Source of the DNA: Roseivivax lentus
Lineage (GTDB): Bacteria; Pseudomonadota; Alphaproteobacteria; Rhodobacterales; Rhodobacteraceae
DNA length: 64,000 nucleotides
Direction of reading: 5' to 3'
Assembly: GCF_900156805.1 (NCBI RefSeq)
Contig: NZ_FTOQ01000001.1
Span: 124,001 to 188,000 of the forward strand
A program made the position numbers and the translations under genes. Below are positions 29,258-37,258 of this stretch, piece after piece; position 1 is the stretch's first letter, and every line of letters begins with the position of its first letter. The notes below the pieces were generated by a model that saw nothing but the letters and a program-made list of their open reading frames with translations, was not told where the DNA came from and made no database searches.

Positions 29258-29315
29258 GTGCGAAGTCCTGAAAAATGCTGTTGCATCGGCCATAGCATCA
29301 AGACCGTTTCAGGAC
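29258..29315 (-). promoter_or_regulatory. Structured ahcY leader sequestering the ribosome binding site
   Basis: On the ahcY strand, GTCCTGAAA (29315-29307) pairs perfectly with TTTCAGGAC (29273-29265). Inside, ATGCT (29298-29294) pairs with AGCAT (29279-29275) around a 14-base loop, leaving an 8-versus-1 internal loop. The AGGA of the second outer arm is the only good ahcY Shine-Dalgarno, eight bases before the ATG. Folding would therefore hide the ribosome site. It does not match the SAH, SAM-II or SAM/SAH riboswitch patterns that I know. Confidence 0.55.
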
Positions 29316-29408
29316 AATTGACAGTGGCTTGCCACCTTGCCACACCTCCCGCCCTTGGCTTCAAAAGCGACGACCCTGATCGCATCCAAGGCAAAAAAGG
29401 ACACAGCC

Positions 29409-30005
29409 ATGGCTTCGAGACCGCCCCGCGCCTGGCAACGCATGCTGTCGGGCCGCAGGCTCGACCTTCTCGATCCGACGCCCGTCGATATCGAGATCGA
29501 GGATATCGCCCACGGGCTGGCCTTCGTGGCGCGCTGGAACGGGCAGACCCGGGGCGATTTCCCCTATTCCGTGGCCGAGCATTCCCTGCTGGTGGAGACG
29601 ATCTTTTCCCGCATGTGCCCGAAGGCGAGTGCTGCGGACCGGCTGACGGCGCTTCTGCACGACGCGCCGGAATACGTGATCGGGGACATGATCTCGCCGG
29701 TGAAGGCGGCGGTCGGGCCGGAATACGGCACGCTCGACGACCGGCTGTCCGCGGCGATCCACATCCGGTTCGGACTGCCCGCGATCACGTCGAAGACGCT
29801 GAAGCGTCGGATCAAGCGCGCCGACAAGGTCTCGGCCTGGATGGAGGCGACCGAGATCGCGGGATTTGCCGAGAGCGAGGCGGATCGCTTTTTCGGGCGG
29901 CCCCCCGCGGACATGATCGCGGATCTGAAGATCACGCTGCGTCCGCCGGTGGAAGTGCGCGCTGATTTCACCGCCCGCCATGCGGAGCTTCTGGCCGCGT
30001 CGTGA
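29409..30005 (+). CDS. HD-domain hydrolase, YfbR-like
   Basis: A 198-residue HD-superfamily protein. The metal ligands are visible as SVAEHSLLV (His) and LLHDAPEYVIGDM (His-Asp), followed by a distal Asp in RADKVSAWME. This pattern resembles YfbR-type 5'-deoxynucleotidases, but the family is broad and the substrate is unproven. The ATG at 29409 gives a conserved start (AWQRMLSGRRLDLLDP); upstream codons in frame lack a ribosome site. It diverges from ahcY and is followed by a GNAT gene whose start overlaps its stop (GTGA). Confidence 0.85.
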   Translation: MASRPPRAWQRMLSGRRLDLLDPTPVDIEIEDIAHGLAFVARWNGQTRGDFPYSVAEHSLLVETIFSRMCPKASAADRLTALLHDAPEYVIGDMISPVKAAVGPEYGTLDDRLSAAIHIRFGLPAITSKTLKRRIKRADKVSAWMEATEIAGFAESEADRFFGRPPADMIADLKITLRPPVEVRADFTARHAELLAAS

Positions 30006-30583
30006 AGGTGATGGTGCGCCGGGCCGGGCGGCTCGATGTCCGGCAGATGGCCGAGTTGCTGAACGAGATCGCCGGCGCGGGCGGGACCGCCGTGGTACCC
30101 CGCGCGGTCACGGCGGACGAGCTCTACGGCTCGATGCGCCGGCATCGCGATACCGGCGCCTGGCATGTGGCGGAGGATGAGTGCGGCACGATCCTCGGCT
30201 TTCAATATATCGAGCCGCAAGGCGACCTGCCGCCCGAGGCTTGCAACATCGCGACCTTCGTGCGGCCCGGCCGCAGCGGGCTCGACATCGGATCGGCACT
30301 GTTCGAGGCGTCGACAAAGGCGGCCCGGGCGCTGGGCTATCGCTGGATCGGTGCCGATATCCGGGCCGACAATCACGGCGGGCTGATCTATTACCAAAGC
30401 CGGGGGTTCGAGGCCCATGGCCGCGTCGCCGGGCAGAACGAGGTCGCGGGCAAGCGGCGTATGCGCTACGACCTCTCGGCGGGCAACGGCATCCGGCGCG
30501 CGCGGGAGCGGAACAGGATCGCGAGGACGATGGCGATGTTCAGACAGTTCCACAGAATGCCGTTCCAGAACGCCAGAGCGTAG
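30002..30583 (+). CDS. GNAT family N-acetyltransferase, with 3' end antisense to the MFS gene
   Basis: A 193-residue GNAT protein of unknown acceptor. The fold is recognised from RRAGRLDVRQMAELLNEI at the start, the GFQYIEP strand, the acetyl-CoA loop region RSGLDIGSALFEAS, and DNHGGLIYYQSRGFEAHG near the end. The domain normally finishes around RMRYDLS (about residue 158); the last ~35 residues are arginine-rich and read from the strand opposite to the MFS transporter's 3' end. Start is GTG 30002, overlapping the HD stop; ATG 30011 is an alternative. The acetyl acceptor cannot be predicted. Confidence 0.8.
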   Translation: MKVMVRRAGRLDVRQMAELLNEIAGAGGTAVVPRAVTADELYGSMRRHRDTGAWHVAEDECGTILGFQYIEPQGDLPPEACNIATFVRPGRSGLDIGSALFEASTKAARALGYRWIGADIRADNHGGLIYYQSRGFEAHGRVAGQNEVAGKRRMRYDLSAGNGIRRARERNRIARTMAMFRQFHRMPFQNARA

Positions 30584-31692
30584 GATCCCGTCGCGTCGTA
30601 GATCGCGCCCGAGAGCCAGCCGCCGAAGGCCATGCCGAGGATCGTCATCATGATGACGAAGCCCACGCGCGCCCCGGCTTCGCGGGCCGGAAGGTATTCG
30701 CGGACGATGACCGCGTAGGACGGGATGATACCGCCCTGGCTCAGCCCGAAGATCAGGCTGACGATGTAAAGCGACGTCAATCCGCCCGCGGGCAGGTACA
30801 GAATGAGCGCGATGCATTGCAGGACCGACCCGATCAGCAGCGTCGGGATACCGCCCAGACGGTCGGCCAGAAAGCCCGAGGCCAGCCGCGAGACCACGCC
30901 GCCCAGAAGCATGAGCGACAGCAATTCCTTGCCCACCGCCGCGCCGAAACCGAGATCGACCGACAATGCCACGATATGCACCTGCGGCATCGACATCGCG
31001 ACGCAGCACCCGATCCCGGCAATCCCGAGCGCCCATTGTAGCTGGCGCGGCGAGAGCCCGGTCCGGCCGGCGCGGGCGCTGGCCTGCGCTTCGGACACCG
31101 CCAGCGCGCCGGCATCCACGCGGGTGCGGAAAAGCGCGCTCATCGGGACGAGGATCACCAGCGACGCCACGGCCAGCGCCCCGTAATCCCAACGCCAGCC
31201 CGCATCCCCGCCCAGCCAACCCAGCGCCAGCGGCCAGAACGCGCCCGAAAGGTAATTGCCCGAGGCCGCCACCCCGACCGCGATGCCGCGTCGCTTGAGG
31301 AACCATTGCGAGACATCGGCGATGAGCGGGCCGAACGAGCCTGCCGTCAGGAAGCCGATCACGAATTGCACCATCGCCAGAACGATGATCGAGCCCGCCA
31401 GCGCCGCGGCGCTGTAGGCGCAGGCGAGGCCCAGCCCCATCAAGGCCAGCGTCAGGGCCATGCCGTAGCGGTCGACGACGCGCCCGATCACGAGGTTGCC
31501 CAACGCAAAGCCCAGCATGGTCGCCGAATAGGGCAGGGAGGCCGCGCCGCGCGAGACCTCGAATTCTGCCGCCACTTCGGGCAGGACGGAGATCACCGCC
31601 CACATGCCGATATTGCCGGTGGTGGCCACGATCAGCGTGAGCCCCAGACGGATCCAGGAGCGGCGGGTATCGAGATCGGCATGGGTGTTCAT
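30466..31692 (-). CDS. Major facilitator superfamily transporter
   Basis: A 408-residue inner-membrane protein with about twelve hydrophobic helices and the MFS loop motif GRVVDRYGM between helices 2 and 3 and again FLADRLGG between 8 and 9. The sequence resembles the monocarboxylate/oxalate-formate type of MFS, but the substrate is not assignable. It is a single leftward gene facing the Lrp regulator, which is divergent across 143 bases and could control it. Its last 118 bases overlap the GNAT gene on the other strand. Confidence 0.88.
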   Translation of the reverse strand: MNTHADLDTRRSWIRLGLTLIVATTGNIGMWAVISVLPEVAAEFEVSRGAASLPYSATMLGFALGNLVIGRVVDRYGMALTLALMGLGLACAYSAAALAGSIIVLAMVQFVIGFLTAGSFGPLIADVSQWFLKRRGIAVGVAASGNYLSGAFWPLALGWLGGDAGWRWDYGALAVASLVILVPMSALFRTRVDAGALAVSEAQASARAGRTGLSPRQLQWALGIAGIGCCVAMSMPQVHIVALSVDLGFGAAVGKELLSLMLLGGVVSRLASGFLADRLGGIPTLLIGSVLQCIALILYLPAGGLTSLYIVSLIFGLSQGGIIPSYAVIVREYLPAREAGARVGFVIMMTILGMAFGGWLSGAIYDATGSYALAFWNGILWNCLNIAIVLAILFRSRARRMPLPAERS

Positions 31693-31835
31693 GGCGCGAC
31701 GATAGACCGGGCTCCGGATGCGTGACAGTCTGAAAGCGGCGCGGATGTCTTTTCATTCCGCTGCGGTCGCGCCATGTTCGCCGCATGCGCCGCGATGCGA
31801 TTGCCTTCTCCCGAAACATTCGGCGGACCTGAGCC

Positions 31836-32318
31836 ATGGTCCGTCTCGACGCGCGCGATATCGAGATCCTGCGGGTGCTGTCCGCGGAGGGCCGGATCAC
31901 CAAGGCGGAGCTGGCCGACCGCGTGGGCCTGTCACCCACACCCGCCTGGGAGCGGCTGAAGAAGCTCGAGAAAGCCGGGGTGATCGAAGGCTACGGCGCG
32001 CGGATCGCCTACAAGGCGTTCGGACCCCATGTGACGGTCTTCGTCGCCTGCGAACTTGATGGTCACCGGGCGCGCGATTTCCAATCCTTCGAGGATGCGA
32101 TCCGGCGCCATGACGAGGTCACCTGGGCGTGGGCGCTGGGCGGCGGCTTCGATTACCTGATCCAGGTGGTGACGCAGGATATCGACGCGTATCAGCGGCT
32201 CATCGACCGGCTGCTCGATGCCGAGATCGGGCTCGCGCGCTATTACACCTACATCGTCACGAAGCCGGTGAAATCGAGCTACGGTCTGCCACTCGGCCTT
32301 CTGGACATGGATGACTGA
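31836..32318 (+). CDS. Lrp/AsnC family transcriptional regulator
   Basis: A 160-residue regulator with an N-terminal helix-turn-helix (DIEILRVLSAEGRITKAELADRVGLSPTP is its helical span; the recognition part is near residues 20-42) and a C-terminal RAM/ligand domain (about 65-150). Members sense amino acids and often control adjacent catabolic genes. It lies between a divergent MFS gene and the downstream aldehyde dehydrogenase/aminotransferase pair, so it is the likely regulator of one or both; this is inference. The ligand is unknown. A strong hairpin follows 46 bases after its stop. Confidence 0.9.
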   Translation: MVRLDARDIEILRVLSAEGRITKAELADRVGLSPTPAWERLKKLEKAGVIEGYGARIAYKAFGPHVTVFVACELDGHRARDFQSFEDAIRRHDEVTWAWALGGGFDYLIQVVTQDIDAYQRLIDRLLDAEIGLARYYTYIVTKPVKSSYGLPLGLLDMDD

Positions 32319-32363
32319 ACGCTGCTCCGCGCATTTTTCCAAGAGGCAAGACCAGCAACGCGG

Positions 32364-32388
32364 CGCGTCAGAGGAATCCTCTGGCGCG
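32364..32388. terminator. Long hairpin after the Lrp gene
   Basis: CGCGTCAGAGG pairs with CCTCTGGCGCG (one G-T pair) around a three-base AAT loop, an 11-bp stem. There is no T run after it, so it may be a Rho-assisted stop, an RNA-stabilising hairpin or an operator. It lies in the 182-base interval before the aldehyde dehydrogenase gene. Confidence 0.5.
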
Positions 32389-32500
32389 GGCCCCGATCAT
32401 GGAGGTTTCCTCTGCCGGGGCGGCGATCTTCAGTCCCCTCTTCCGGACTGCGCACCCTAACCTGACCGCATCGCATTCGCCAACCCGAGGGGATTCTTCG

Positions 32501-33988
32501 ATGACCGTCCATCGCACCTTTCCGAAATCGCCGCTTGCCGCGCTGACCGATGCGCGGCTCGTGCGGCCCTTCTCCTATATCGACGGCAAGTGGCGCGGTG
32601 CCCCGGATGGCGCGGCGATTGCCGTCACCAACCCCGCCGATGGCGAATGGCTGGGTGAGGTCGCGGCATTGTCCGCCGCGGATGCGACCGAAGCGGTCGA
32701 CGCTGCGGACCGCGCTTTCGCCACCTGGTCCGAGACTCTGCCGCAGGAACGCGCGCGGCTTCTGCGCCGCTGGCAAGCGCTGATGCTGGAACACCAGGAG
32801 GACCTGGCGCTTCTGATGACGCTGGAGCAGGGCAAGCCCCTGTCCGAGGCGCGGGGCGAGATCGCCTATGCGGCCGATTTCATCGAGTTCTACGCCGAAG
32901 AGACCCGCCGCCCGAATATCGAGGGCGTCACCTCGCATCTGCCCGATGCGGAGGTCGAGCTGTGGCGCGAGCCCATGGGCGTCGCCGCGCTCATCACGCC
33001 GTGGAACTTCCCCTCGGCGATGCTGACGCGCAAGGCCGCGGCGGCGCTGGCGGCAGGCTGCACCATCTTGGCGCATCCTTCGGCCGAGACGCCGTTCTCG
33101 GCCCTGGCCCTCGCGGAGCTGGCCGAGCGCGCGGGCTTCCCGCCGGGCGTGTTCAACGTCGTGACCGGCGCCGCGCCGACCATTGTGGAGCCCTGGACGC
33201 AGGATCCCCGCGTGCGCGTTCTCTCCTTCACCGGTTCGACCGAGGTCGGGCGGCTTCTCTATCGCCAATGCGCGGGCAGCGTGAAGTCGCTGATCATGGA
33301 GCTGGGCGGCCACGCGCCGGTTATCGTGTTCAAGGGCGCGGACCTCGATCAGGCCGTAACAGAGACGATCAAGGCTAAGTTCGCCACGACCGGGCAGGAT
33401 TGCCTCGGCGCCAACCGCATTTTCGTGGAGCGCGCGATATACGACGCCTTCGTCGAGAAGTTCACCGCCGCGACGCAGGCCCTGAGCATGGCCAAGGGGC
33501 TCGACGATGCCGATCTGGGACCGCTGATGAACGAAAAGGCGGTGCAGAAGCAGGAGGCGCATGTCGCCGATGCGCTGGCCAAGGGTGCCGTGCTGAAATG
33601 CGGCGGCAGGCGGCGCGACGATCTGGGCCCGCTTTTCTATGCGCCGACCGTGCTGGCCGATGTGCCCGACAATGCCGATATTCTGCACGAGGAGACCTTC
33701 GGGCCGGTCGCCGCGATCCTGCCTTTCGACACGGAGGAAGAGGTCGTCGCCAAGGCGAACGCCACCGAATACGGGCTTGTCGCCTACGTACACAGCCAGG
33801 ATCCGCGCCGCATCTACCGGGTCAGCCGCAAGCTGCAATTCGGCATGGTCGCGGTGAACCGCACCAAGGTCACCGGTGCGCCCATTCCCTTCGGCGGCAT
33901 GAAGCAATCGGGCCTTGGGCGCGAAGGTGCAAGACAGGGCTTGGAGGCCTTCACCGAAATCAAGTACGTCTGCCGTGACTGGGGCTGA
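32501..33988 (+). CDS. NAD(P)-dependent aldehyde dehydrogenase, succinate-semialdehyde dehydrogenase type
   Basis: A 495-residue aldehyde dehydrogenase. The general base Glu267 is in ELGGHAP and the nucleophile Cys301 in TTGQDCLGANR, both as expected. The TPWNFPSAML and SFTGSTEVG motifs are normal. The lysine that usually contacts the NAD(P) ribose (KP-motif) is replaced by His192 (ILAHPSAETP). The nearest known group is succinate-semialdehyde dehydrogenase (GabD). The start ATG 32501 was chosen over an upstream in-frame one because of the preceding GAGGGG. It is followed after 58 bases by an omega-aminotransferase, supporting a role in GABA or polyamine catabolism. Confidence 0.85.
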   Translation: MTVHRTFPKSPLAALTDARLVRPFSYIDGKWRGAPDGAAIAVTNPADGEWLGEVAALSAADATEAVDAADRAFATWSETLPQERARLLRRWQALMLEHQEDLALLMTLEQGKPLSEARGEIAYAADFIEFYAEETRRPNIEGVTSHLPDAEVELWREPMGVAALITPWNFPSAMLTRKAAAALAAGCTILAHPSAETPFSALALAELAERAGFPPGVFNVVTGAAPTIVEPWTQDPRVRVLSFTGSTEVGRLLYRQCAGSVKSLIMELGGHAPVIVFKGADLDQAVTETIKAKFATTGQDCLGANRIFVERAIYDAFVEKFTAATQALSMAKGLDDADLGPLMNEKAVQKQEAHVADALAKGAVLKCGGRRRDDLGPLFYAPTVLADVPDNADILHEETFGPVAAILPFDTEEEVVAKANATEYGLVAYVHSQDPRRIYRVSRKLQFGMVAVNRTKVTGAPIPFGGMKQSGLGREGARQGLEAFTEIKYVCRDWG

Positions 33989-34046
33989 GTAAAGGTTCGG
34001 CGGCCGCGCCCGGCGGCTTCGCCCGTTGAGACAGAAAGGAAGCATC

Positions 34047-35417
34047 ATGCTCAAGAACGACATGCTGGAGAAGTGGGACCGCGAGAACTTCTTCCACCCC
34101 TCGACCCATCTGGCGGAATTCGCCCGCGGGAACGTGCCGCACAGGGTCATCACCGGCGGTCAGGGCTGCCATATCGAGGACCGTGACGGCAACCGGATGC
34201 TGGATGCCTTCGCCGGGCTCTATTGCGTCAACGTGGGCTACGGGCGTCAGGACATCGCCGAGGCCATCGCCGCGCAGGCCAAGGAGCTTGCCTATTACCA
34301 CGCCTATGTGGGCCACGGCACGGAGGCCTCGATCACGCTGTCGAAGATGGTCCTCGACCGCGCGCCCGAGCACATGTCGAAGGTCTATTTCGGGCTGTCG
34401 GGTTCCGATGCGAACGAGACCAACATCAAGCTCGTCTGGTATTACAACAACGTGCTGGGCCGCCCCGAGAAGAAGAAGATCATCTCGCGCTGGCGCGGCT
34501 ATCACGGCTCGGGGCTGATGACCGGCTCGCTCACCGGGCTCGAGCTTTTCCACAAGAAGTTCGACCTGCCCTTCGGACAGGTGATCCACACCGAGGCGCC
34601 GTATTATTACCGCCGCCCGGACACCGCCATGACCGAGGCGGATTTCACCGCCCATTGCGCGGCCGAGCTTGAGGCGCTGATCGAACAGGAAGGCGCAGAC
34701 ACCATCGCGGCCTTCATCGGCGAGCCGATCCTCGGCACCGGCGGCATTGTGCCCCCGCCCGCAGGTTATTGGGAGGCGATCCAGGCGGTTCTGGACAAGA
34801 ACGACATCCTGCTCATCGCGGACGAGGTCGTGACCGGGTTTGGGCGCCTCGGAACCATGTTCGGCTCGACCCATTACGGGCTGAAGCCCGACCTGATGAC
34901 CATCGCGAAGGGCCTGACCTCGGCCTATGCGCCGCTGTCGGGGTCGATCGTCTCGGACAAGATGTGGAAGGTGCTGGAGCAGGGCACGGACGAGAACGGC
35001 CCGATCGGCCATGGCTGGACCTATTCGGCGCATCCGATCGGTGCGGCGGCGGGTGTCGCCAACCTCAAGCTGATCGAAGAGCTGGACCTCGTCGGCAATG
35101 CGGGCCGGGTCGGCGCCTACCTGAACAAGGTGATGGCCGAAGCGGTGGGCGCGCATGCCCATGTGGGCGAGGTGCGCGGCGACGGCATGCTCTGCGCGGT
35201 CGAACTTGTCGAGGATCGCGACAACCGGACCTTCTTCGAGGCCTCGAAGAAGGTCGGTCCCAGCGTCGCCGCGGCGCTGTTGGAGCAGGGCGTCATCGCG
35301 CGGGCCATGCCGCAGGGCGATATCCTGGGCTACGCGCCGCCCTTCTGCCTGACCGAAGCCGAGGCGGACGAGATCGCGGACAAGACCGCGACGGCGATCA
35401 AGACCGTTTTGGGCTGA
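34047..35417 (+). CDS. Class III PLP-dependent omega-aminotransferase
   Basis: A 456-residue fold-type I aminotransferase. The PLP lysine is Lys288 in TIAKGLTSAYAPLS, the aspartate is in the ADEVVTGFGR block, and GSDANETN is the phosphate-cup region. Sequence resembles the taurine-, putrescine- and beta-alanine-pyruvate aminotransferases; the exact amine donor is unresolved. AAAGGAAG precedes ATG 34047. With the upstream aldehyde dehydrogenase and Lrp regulator it forms a likely amine-to-acid pathway: transamination gives a semialdehyde, which the dehydrogenase oxidises. Confidence 0.87.
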   Translation: MLKNDMLEKWDRENFFHPSTHLAEFARGNVPHRVITGGQGCHIEDRDGNRMLDAFAGLYCVNVGYGRQDIAEAIAAQAKELAYYHAYVGHGTEASITLSKMVLDRAPEHMSKVYFGLSGSDANETNIKLVWYYNNVLGRPEKKKIISRWRGYHGSGLMTGSLTGLELFHKKFDLPFGQVIHTEAPYYYRRPDTAMTEADFTAHCAAELEALIEQEGADTIAAFIGEPILGTGGIVPPPAGYWEAIQAVLDKNDILLIADEVVTGFGRLGTMFGSTHYGLKPDLMTIAKGLTSAYAPLSGSIVSDKMWKVLEQGTDENGPIGHGWTYSAHPIGAAAGVANLKLIEELDLVGNAGRVGAYLNKVMAEAVGAHAHVGEVRGDGMLCAVELVEDRDNRTFFEASKKVGPSVAAALLEQGVIARAMPQGDILGYAPPFCLTEAEADEIADKTATAIKTVLG

Positions 35418-35430
35418 GCCGGAAACGACA

Positions 35431-35453
35431 GGACCCGGCGCAAGGCCGGGTCC
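35431..35453. terminator. Hairpin between the aminotransferase and glpD genes
   Basis: GGACCCGGC pairs with GCCGGGTCC around a GCAAG loop, in the 75-base convergent gap. It has no T run on either side but is the only candidate to separate the two converging units. Confidence 0.6.
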
Positions 35454-35492
35454 GCATCCGCATCATCGCGGGAAAGCCAGGGGGCGGCGGGA

Positions 35493-37097
35493 CTATTCCG
35501 CCGCCTCCGTGCGTTTCATCAGAAGCGCATCCTGCATGAAGGTCTCGAGCGCGTCGATCTCGGGCTCGTCGAGACGCAGACCGAGCTTCGTGCGGCGCCA
35601 GATCACGTCCTCCGCGGTCTCGGCATATTCCTTGTCGATCAGCCACATCACCTCGGCCTCGGTCAGGGTGCCCCCGAAATTCTCGCCCAGATCCTCGACG
35701 GACTTGGCCTCGCCCAAGATGTCCCAGGCCTCGGTGCCGTAATGGCGGATCATCCGCTCGGCCCACTTGTCGCCGAGGAAGGGATATTCCTCCGCCAGCA
35801 TCGTGATCCGGCCGCGCGTCTCGGCGACCTTGAAATCGCCGCCCGGCAGGGTGACGCCCGCGGTCCAGGCGCCCTTGGTCCCGGGGAAGAACGGCACGAT
35901 CTTCTCGAGCGCGTGTTCGGCGAGGCGCCGATAGGTGGTGATCTTTCCGCCGAAGATGTTCAGGACCGGCGCGCCGCCGGTGTCGTCAACCTTCAGCGTG
36001 TAATCCCGTGTGGCCGCCGTCGCGCTCTTGTTGCCGTCGTCGTAAAGCGGGCGCACGCCGGAATAGGTCCAGACCACGTCGTCGCGCGTCACCGGGTTCT
36101 CGAAATAGTTCGAGGCGAAGTTTAGGAGGTAATCCATCTCCTCGTCGGTGCATTCGGGCTTCTTGTCGGGGTTGTCCTGTTCGCTGTCGGTGGTGCCGAT
36201 CAGTGTGAAATCCTGCTCGTAGGGGATGGCGAAGATGATCCGCCCGTCGGTGCCCTGGAAGAAGTAGCACTTGTCGTGATCGTAGAGCTTGCGGGTCACG
36301 ATATGGCTGCCGCGCACGAGGCGGACGCCTTCCTTGGCGTTCGAGCGCACCTTGGTGCGGATGATGTCGCCGACCCAGGGGCCGCCCGCATTGACCAGCA
36401 TCTTGGCGGTGATGCGGCGTTGCTGTCCGTCGCGCCGATCCTCGAGCACTACTTCCCAGTGGTCGTCCACGCGATCGGCCGAGATGACCTTCGTGCGCGT
36501 CATGATCTCGGCGCCGCGAGCTTCGGCGTCGCGGGCATTCAGAACGACGAGCCGCGAATCCTGCACCCAGGCGTCGGAATATTCGTAGGCATGCTTGAAC
36601 TTGTCTTTCAGCGGGCCGCCTTCGATCGATTTCGACAGATCGAGCGTCTTGGTGCCGGGCAGGATTTCCCGTCCGCCGAGGTTGTCGTACATGAACAGGC
36701 CCAGCCGGATCAGCCATCCGGGGCGCCGCCCCTTCATCCAGGGCATGACCGTTTTCAGCAGCCGGGATGTCGGCGTCGCATTGTCGAAGCGCATGTCCTT
36801 GTGGAAGGGCAGAACGAAGCGCATCGGCCAGGAAATGTGCGGCATGGCGCGCAAGAGCGTTTCCCGCTCGATCAGGCTTTCGCGGACCAGCCGGACCTCG
36901 AAATATTCGAGGTAGCGCAGGCCGCCGTGAAACAGCTTCGTCGAGGCCGACGAGGTCGCCGAGGCGAGGTCGTTCATCTCCGCAAGCGCAGTCTTCAGGC
37001 CGCGTCCGCTGGCGTCACGGGCAATGCCGCATCCGTTGATGCCGCCGCCAATGACGAAAAGGTCGTAGTCCGTGGTCGGTTCCGTCCGGTCTTGCAT
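35493..37097 (-). CDS. glpD: Aerobic glycerol-3-phosphate dehydrogenase
   Basis: Membrane-associated FAD enzyme that oxidises glycerol-3-phosphate to dihydroxyacetone phosphate and passes electrons to quinone. The 534-residue protein has the FAD motif GGGING at residues 17-22, the LFHGGLRYLEYF segment, and the C-terminal DAO-associated helical domain. Length is normal. No glpK, glpF or glycerol ABC transporter genes are next to it, so it stands alone; a divergent partner is not visible either. The 161 bases between its start and fliP show no gene. Confidence 0.95.
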   Translation of the reverse strand: MQDRTEPTTDYDLFVIGGGINGCGIARDASGRGLKTALAEMNDLASATSSASTKLFHGGLRYLEYFEVRLVRESLIERETLLRAMPHISWPMRFVLPFHKDMRFDNATPTSRLLKTVMPWMKGRRPGWLIRLGLFMYDNLGGREILPGTKTLDLSKSIEGGPLKDKFKHAYEYSDAWVQDSRLVVLNARDAEARGAEIMTRTKVISADRVDDHWEVVLEDRRDGQQRRITAKMLVNAGGPWVGDIIRTKVRSNAKEGVRLVRGSHIVTRKLYDHDKCYFFQGTDGRIIFAIPYEQDFTLIGTTDSEQDNPDKKPECTDEEMDYLLNFASNYFENPVTRDDVVWTYSGVRPLYDDGNKSATAATRDYTLKVDDTGGAPVLNIFGGKITTYRRLAEHALEKIVPFFPGTKGAWTAGVTLPGGDFKVAETRGRITMLAEEYPFLGDKWAERMIRHYGTEAWDILGEAKSVEDLGENFGGTLTEAEVMWLIDKEYAETAEDVIWRRTKLGLRLDEPEIDALETFMQDALLMKRTEAAE

Positions 37098-37258
37098 GGG
37101 TCCCCCGGTCTGATCCGTAAAGGCATGTTACTACGACGTGCGGCCGCGAGTCTAAAGGTCAAAGCCCCGATGCGCGTCATATCGCCACCCGTCGCGGGAC
37201 CTGAATGACCAATTTCGCGGCGTGTCGTCCCGGATCAGCGGGGCCGCTCAAGGCTGTC

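Noticed and set aside
29258-29315. Known SAH, SAM-II or SAM/SAH riboswitch before ahcY
   Set aside because: The stems and loop do not show the conserved cores of these classes as I know them; kept instead as an unclassified structured leader.
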